This document shows positions 59,419 through 64,000 of a DNA stretch of 64,000 nt, piece after piece. Each line of letters begins with the position of its first letter. Position 1 is the first letter of the stretch. Origin of the DNA: Gammaproteobacteria bacterium (lineage in GTDB: Bacteria; Pseudomonadota; Gammaproteobacteria; Acidiferrobacterales; Sulfurifustaceae); assembly GCA_004298065.1 (NCBI GenBank), contig SCRL01000046.1:1-64000 (forward strand), read 5' to 3'. The notes beneath the pieces are model-generated. The model was not told the origin of the DNA, searched no databases, and saw nothing but the letters and a program-made list of their open reading frames with translations. The translations under genes were made by a program, and so were the position numbers.

Positions 59419-60049
59419 CTATAAATCAGAGCTTCCCGGTAGTCCGTTATTATCGATCACCTGCTTCTGCGCTAGCAGTCGAATCACGATCCTCGCACAT
59501 TCCTCCAATGACATTTTATCCGTATCCAGCGTCAAATCGGGTTTGACGGGAGGCTCGTAGGGCGCCGAGACGCCGGTGAATTCCGGGATTTCGCCCTTTC
59601 GGGCGCGCGCGTATATGCCCTTCGTGTCCCGGCGCTCGCAGACCTCGAGCGGACAGCGACAGTAGATTTCGATGAAATCCTCATCGCCAATCAGCTGGCG
59701 CACGCGATCCCGGTCCTGCGCCAGCGGCGAAATGAACGCCGTCAGCGCGATCACGCCGGCGTCGACGAACAGCCTCGCCATCTCGCCGATGCGCCGGATG
59801 TTCTCGGAGCGGTCATGAACGGAGAAACCCAGGTCGGCGCAAAGTCCGTGGCGCACGTTGTCGCCGTCGAACACGTATGTGCGGCAACCCATCCGGTGCA
59901 GGGTTTCCTCCACCGTATGCGCAAGCGTCGACTTGCCGGACCCGGAAAGTCCGGTAAACCATACGACCGCGCCGCGGTGACCGTTCAGTTTTTTCGCGCC
60001 GGCGGCGATTGACCGTGGCATGGTGCCACACAACGTTATTCGCCTTCAT
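59419..60049 (-). CDS. cysC: Adenylylsulfate kinase (APS kinase), frameshifted near the 5' end
   Basis: The catalytic body is read in one frame: GAVVWFTGLSGSGKSTLAHT (P-loop), FDGDNVRHGLCADLGFS and ALTAFISPLAQDR, ending at 59419. The normal CysC N-terminus, MKANNVVWHHATVNR, is read in a different frame from 60049. The two join if one A is removed from the A6 run at 59989-59994, giving REKLNGHRG. Without that, translation must start at TTG 60033 or ATG 60021 and would lack the usual first residues. The enzyme phosphorylates APS to PAPS; no sulfotransferase is seen nearby. Confidence 0.85.
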
Positions 60050-60058
60050 GGTGTTTCG

Positions 60059-61033
60059 TCACGCCTGTCCACTGCCCTGCTGCGGGTCGTGCGCCACCGG
60101 CTGCATGTCCGGCCGTCCGGATGCCAAGGCACGTAGCCCCTCGCGCAGCGTCCAACGCGACCGATAGCCGAGCGCCGCACGAATCCGGCCGATGTCGGCG
60201 CGGGAATGACGGATATCCTGCGGCCGCGCCGGGGCATACGCAATCCCGGTCTTCCGGTCAAGCGTAAGCCAAACAAGATCGAGCAGCTCCTTGAGTGCCA
60301 CGGACTGCCCATTGGCGACATTGAATACCTGATAGCCCGTAAGCGGAACCTGCATGGCCAGCCGGTTCGCCTGCACGACGTCCTGCACATGCACGAAATC
60401 GCGACTCTGCCCGCCGTCGCCGTATATCGTGACCGGTCGGCCGCGGGATACCGCGTCCATGAATATGGAAATCACGCCGGAATACGGAGAGTCCGGACGC
60501 TGCCGCGGTCCGTAAACATTGAAGTAGCGCAACGCCGCCACGTACATACCGAACAGGGCGTGATACACCTCACCGGCTTTTTCGCCGTACAGCTTATCGA
60601 GGCCGTAGGGAGACAACGGACTCGGCGGCTCGCTTTCGCGCAGGGGCAAATTCGGGTTGTCGCCGTACACCGCCGCCGAACTCGCCAGCACCACGCGTTT
60701 CACGCCAGCCGCGCGGGCCGCCTGCAAGACATTTACCGTGCTGCGGGCGTTGATGTCGGCGCTGAGATCGGGACGCTCGATCGATTCCTGCACCGAAACC
60801 AGCGCCGCCTGATGGAAAATCCCGTCAACCTCTGAGGCGCAACGGCTGAGCAAGGCCGCGTCCCGGATATCGCCCTCGATAATCTCAAGCTGTGCGCCCG
60901 GGACGGCAGCCAGGTTCTCCCGGCGTCCGGTGCTGAAGTTGTCGAGCACACGCACGGCATGCCCATCGCGCACCAACGCCTCGACGAGGTGCGAACCGAT
61001 GAAACCCGCGCCGCCCGTGACCAAATATTTCAT
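60059..61033 (-). CDS. NAD-dependent UDP-sugar 4-epimerase (GalE/WbpP-like)
   Basis: 324 residues from the ATG at 61033, overlapping the previous gene's stop as ATGA. NAD site [28 protein letters not shown] and the catalytic SPYGLDKLYGEK. The Pro-Tyr-Gly-Leu form and length fit UDP-GlcNAc/GalNAc 4-epimerases such as WbpP, but the substrate is not certain. Confidence 0.87.
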   Translation of the reverse strand: MKYLVTGGAGFIGSHLVEALVRDGHAVRVLDNFSTGRRENLAAVPGAQLEIIEGDIRDAALLSRCASEVDGIFHQAALVSVQESIERPDLSADINARSTVNVLQAARAAGVKRVVLASSAAVYGDNPNLPLRESEPPSPLSPYGLDKLYGEKAGEVYHALFGMYVAALRYFNVYGPRQRPDSPYSGVISIFMDAVSRGRPVTIYGDGGQSRDFVHVQDVVQANRLAMQVPLTGYQVFNVANGQSVALKELLDLVWLTLDRKTGIAYAPARPQDIRHSRADIGRIRAALGYRSRWTLREGLRALASGRPDMQPVAHDPQQGSGQA

Positions 61034-62274
61034 GTCGACCGGATGTCCCGCGTGCCAGGCACAGTGACACGCTGACGCAGAGTCAAGGCCGCAGCGATCC
61101 CCGCCAGGACGCCGAGCGGCCGCCAATTCACGTCCTCGACAAAGCCGCGCACCAAGAAGTGCGCGGTAAAGGCGCACAAGGTCGCCAGCGCGAAATAGGC
61201 TGTTGGCGCCTGCGCGGATGAACGCACCACCTCGACCATTTGGCCGACCAGTCGGGCGCAGAGATATATCAATACCGCAAGCGTCGCGATGCCGGCGGAA
61301 AACCAGATTTCCAGATAATTATTATGAGGGCCGTACGGACCCGGCCGGAGAACGACCCACTCCGGGTGCTGCGCGGACTGGCGCAGCAGTTCGCCATAGT
61401 AATCGCCATAGCCATGACCCAAGAAAGGGCTGGTTGCGATCATGGAATATGTCTGCGGCCAGAGCCGCCCGACACGCTCCATGGTCGAAGCACTCAAGAC
61501 CCCTTCGGAAATGCGCATCGAAAGGGGCGAGTCGTACGCCAACATTACCAGCGCGGCGATCGCGGTGGCCGCGGCCGATGCCATGAAGAGCGTCCTGTTC
61601 GGCTTGAGAATCAGCCAAACTAGAAGCGCCGCTGCCACGCCAATCCACGCGCTCCTGGCACCCGTCAGCAGCAGGAGAACAACCTGGGATATCATCACAA
61701 TTATCCAGAAAATCGACGCCTTGATACCGGCACTAAGGAAGGCAAACGCCAACGCAAATGGAAGATAAAACAAGAACGGCTCGGCCATCTTGCGATAGTG
61801 GGAATAATTCCGGATCGACCCATCCTGCAGAAAATCGACGACGTAGCGCCCAACCTGAACAAGCACCACCACCGCGGCGGCGTAGGCCAAGGTTGCAAAT
61901 AACCTGCGCTGGCGACGTTCATCCCTGAATATGTCCGGAATCGCCAACAGCAAGATCATCGAAGCGCCTATGGTGTTTTTGTACACCCTCAGCCCTTCAA
62001 GGGTGTCCGACGCATAAAATGTCGAGATCAATACCAATGTGCAGAACGCAAGACCGGCCAGCACCAGAGGTTCACGTAAATAGCCGAGCCCGGTCCCTCT
62101 GCCTGCAACATGCCTGGCTGTCCAGAAAAGCAGGATTGCCGCCAACGCCAATTGCCACAGCGAGGTGGAAACAAGCATCGCCAGCACAAAAACATACACC
62201 GCGTATTCAATGACGACGTCGGCGAGCTTGATAAATTTGGCAGTCATGCCATTGCTTGGAGCATTTACGTCCAT
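61030..62274 (-). CDS. O-antigen ligase/polymerase-like membrane protein
   Basis: 414 residues with about ten to twelve membrane segments. The O-antigen ligase (Wzy_C) signature is the large periplasmic loop with GHGYGDYYGE and the PYGPHNNYLEIWFSAG segment, with His in the HNNYLE motif. It could join polymer to lipid A core (WaaL) or polymerise repeats (Wzy); sequence alone does not separate them. Confidence 0.85.
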   Translation of the reverse strand: MDVNAPSNGMTAKFIKLADVVIEYAVYVFVLAMLVSTSLWQLALAAILLFWTARHVAGRGTGLGYLREPLVLAGLAFCTLVLISTFYASDTLEGLRVYKNTIGASMILLLAIPDIFRDERRQRRLFATLAYAAAVVVLVQVGRYVVDFLQDGSIRNYSHYRKMAEPFLFYLPFALAFAFLSAGIKASIFWIIVMISQVVLLLLTGARSAWIGVAAALLVWLILKPNRTLFMASAAATAIAALVMLAYDSPLSMRISEGVLSASTMERVGRLWPQTYSMIATSPFLGHGYGDYYGELLRQSAQHPEWVVLRPGPYGPHNNYLEIWFSAGIATLAVLIYLCARLVGQMVEVVRSSAQAPTAYFALATLCAFTAHFLVRGFVEDVNWRPLGVLAGIAAALTLRQRVTVPGTRDIRST

Positions 62275-62336
62275 GTCGCTAACCGGACAAAAACAGGAAT
62301 ATAACCCTTCCGGCTGCTATTCAATGGGCGGCTCCC

Positions 62337-63725
62337 TCATCTCCCCTGCCCCAGAAAAACCACACGCAGGGTTTTGAACAAGATCGCCACATCAAGCAGC
62401 AGAGAGTAATTTTTTATGTAGTAAAGATCGTATTGGAGCTTTTCCCGTGCGTCCTCGACCGAAGCGCCATAGGGATACATCACCTGCGCCCAGCCGGTTA
62501 CTCCCGGTTTCACAAGATTGCGCAATTCATAATAAGGAATCGTCTGTTCGAGTTCCCTGTTGAATTCCGGACGCTCCGGCCTGGGTCCGATAAAGCTCAT
62601 GTCGCCGCGAATGACATTAATCAGCTGGGGCAATTCGTCCAATCTGGTAATTCGCAATAATCTGCCGATTCGCGTGACACGCGAATCGTTGTTGCTGGCC
62701 CATTGAGCCCCGTTTTTCTCGGCATCCACGCGCATGGACCTGAATTTGTAGATGGTGAATGTTTTTCCGCCCTCCCCCGTACGTAATTGGCGATAGATCG
62801 CCGGCCCGCCGCCGAGCTTGATCAGGAGAGCGACCACCCCCATGACGGGCAGGAACAACACGAGCAGAAAAAGCGAGAAAACCACGTCGAGAACACGTTT
62901 CGTGCGCAATCCCAGCGGGTTCTGCAACAGATCGAATCCGTGCGAAAAGACAAACCAGCCGTCGCGCAGGTGAAAAACGGGAACCTTGGACCACGAATGC
63001 TCGTAAAAATCCGCGAGATCGTATACTGGGAGTCCGCTCAATCGTAGCGCCATCAGCTTCTGCACGAGCGCTTCCGGCAATGGCGGGGACATCGCAACAA
63101 TAATCCCTGAACAGCGGCTGTTGCCCCACGTCTCAAGATCGCCGACGGCGCCCGCAACGGGCAGTCTCTCTTCAGTTGCCGTGCCGTCGTCCAGCTTCTC
63201 GTTCGCGGACAGGAAAACCAGCTCGGCTTCCGGTGCAAACTGCCTGAAATCCCTCCACAACTGACGCGAGGGCTCGCCGGCTCCAAGCACCAGCCACCGA
63301 AGCAGGCCGACACGATGTTTCGTCCATCTATACGCCAGGAAGCGCGATGTCGTCGACCAGGCGGCAAACAACAACATCGCAACCGGGAAAACCCCGCGTC
63401 CGAAAAACTGGCTTGTGCTCCAGTACCCGCCGAGATAGGCGGCGATGGCGGTCAGGAACGTAGCCAGAATTACCGCCGTGATCGTGCGCACGGGCGCGCG
63501 CATGCCCGCAACCTGCGTGTCCGTGCGATAGACATCCAGGACATAAAGAGAAAAGAGAGTCAGCACAACGGGCCAGATGAGCGAGAACCCCGGGGCCCGG
63601 GGCATCTCGCCGAAACGAAACTGATAGGAAATGCCGAATGACAAAACCAGTCCCAGCAGGTCGGTCAGCAGCAGGAATACCGCGGGCAGGTATCTCGCGG
63701 GCGGTCTCTTGGGCGCTAACTGCAT
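62337..63725 (-). CDS. Polyprenyl glycosylphosphotransferase (WbaP/WcaJ-like)
   Basis: 462 residues from the ATG at 63725; a TTG at 63770 in frame would add 15. Four or five N-terminal membrane segments, a nucleotide-binding middle part and a C-terminal transferase domain with KRVLDVVFSLFLLVLFLPV, TIYKFRSMRVDAE and the conserved DELPQLINVIRGDMSFIGPRP. It loads a hexose-1-phosphate on undecaprenyl phosphate to start a glycan, a second priming enzyme besides the WecA-like one. Confidence 0.92.
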   Translation of the reverse strand: MQLAPKRPPARYLPAVFLLLTDLLGLVLSFGISYQFRFGEMPRAPGFSLIWPVVLTLFSLYVLDVYRTDTQVAGMRAPVRTITAVILATFLTAIAAYLGGYWSTSQFFGRGVFPVAMLLFAAWSTTSRFLAYRWTKHRVGLLRWLVLGAGEPSRQLWRDFRQFAPEAELVFLSANEKLDDGTATEERLPVAGAVGDLETWGNSRCSGIIVAMSPPLPEALVQKLMALRLSGLPVYDLADFYEHSWSKVPVFHLRDGWFVFSHGFDLLQNPLGLRTKRVLDVVFSLFLLVLFLPVMGVVALLIKLGGGPAIYRQLRTGEGGKTFTIYKFRSMRVDAEKNGAQWASNNDSRVTRIGRLLRITRLDELPQLINVIRGDMSFIGPRPERPEFNRELEQTIPYYELRNLVKPGVTGWAQVMYPYGASVEDAREKLQYDLYYIKNYSLLLDVAILFKTLRVVFLGQGR

Positions 63726-63782
63726 GTTTCTGGCGTCAATCCCGGCGCGCACTTGGTGTGGCGTCTGCAAGCACGTGCATAT

Positions 63783-64000
63783 TTATGAGGCTTGTTTTGC
63801 CGGCTGTGCGCCACGCCGGGTACGCCCGAGCAGCATAACGATTGCGCCGGGCAGCGAACACAACCATATGGTCAGGAGAAACAGCAGCGACAAGGCGACC
63901 CCCAGCTGGATATCCACGCCGACGCCGGCCAGCAGCGCCACCAGTACGCCCTCGCGCACGCCGAGTCCGCCGAGGGAGATCGGCAGGCTCGCGGCCACCT
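63783..64000 (-). CDS. Lysylphosphatidylglycerol synthase-like/UPF0104 membrane protein (partial)
   Basis: Only the last 71 residues are present; the 5' part lies beyond the window. SLPISLGGLGVREGVLVALL followed by a hydrophobic segment and a basic tail is the C-terminal signature of the YbhN/AglD-like flippase-related family. Its role in this locus is unknown. The stop lies 58 bases upstream of the glycosylphosphotransferase ATG. Confidence 0.75.
   Translation of the reverse strand, partial: VAASLPISLGGLGVREGVLVALLAGVGVDIQLGVALSLLFLLTIWLCSLPGAIVMLLGRTRRGAQPAKQAS

Noticed and set aside
59380-59420. Intrinsic terminator after cysC from the hairpin tgcga/tcgca beside a T run
   Set aside because: The T run is on the wrong side for minus-strand transcription and the stem is only 5 bp.

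Overview
The window reads as a chromosomal segment of a GC-rich gammaproteobacterial sulfur oxidiser. The left end holds a reverse-type dissimilatory sulfite reductase (rDsr) electron-transfer cluster: the 3' end of dsrC, then dsrM-K-L-J-O-P-N-R. DsrL together with a DsrC carrying both C-terminal cysteines points to sulfur oxidation. The housekeeping order that follows (cysG, tRNA-Ser, serS, crcB, rarA, lolA, ftsK, trxB) is typical of Gammaproteobacteria. An affiliation near Acidiferrobacterales or Chromatiales is inference; no rRNA gene is present to confirm it.

Layout. 1-8758: dsr operon (+). 8842-11097: a NarX/NarL-type sensor kinase and response regulator (+), closed by a bidirectional terminator against cysG (-), whose siroheme product is the DsrAB cofactor. 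12644-20372: tRNA-Ser, serS, DUF190, crcB, rarA, lolA, ftsK and ald, all on the minus strand, with a broken tRNA-Ser copy beside the intact one. 20500-22885: trxB, an Smr-domain gene and two overlapping monoheme cytochrome c genes (+). 22927-23788: a truncated RAYT-type transposase and a small-protein/nucleotidyltransferase pair. 23799-32167: ispF, ispD, carD (-), divergent mfd (+), def, a CsiV-like gene, a methylthioinosine phosphorylase/hypoxanthine phosphoribosyltransferase pair and a DsrE-fold protein.

32250-64000 is a surface-polysaccharide locus, almost all on the minus strand. It contains galU, ugd, a wbpM/wbpL/wbpV-like set interrupted by a toxin-antitoxin module, several glycosyltransferases and methyltransferases, a YfhO-type membrane protein, a 1658-residue methyltransferase-glycosyltransferase fusion, an ABC O-antigen exporter (wzm/wzt), rfbBACD for dTDP-L-rhamnose, a frameshifted cysC, a sugar epimerase, an O-antigen ligase/polymerase-like protein, a polyprenyl glycosylphosphotransferase and the end of a flippase-like membrane protein. 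The middle of the locus (about 42.4-55 kb) is visibly AT-richer than the rest, which suggests horizontal acquisition.

Three intergenic copies, plus one half copy, of a palindromic repeat built from 9-bp CACAGAG units are scattered through the window. The most interesting points are the two-component system directly behind dsrR, the repeat family with a decayed RAYT nearby, the tRNA-Ser remnant, the giant glycan-assembly fusion and the apparent frameshift in cysC.
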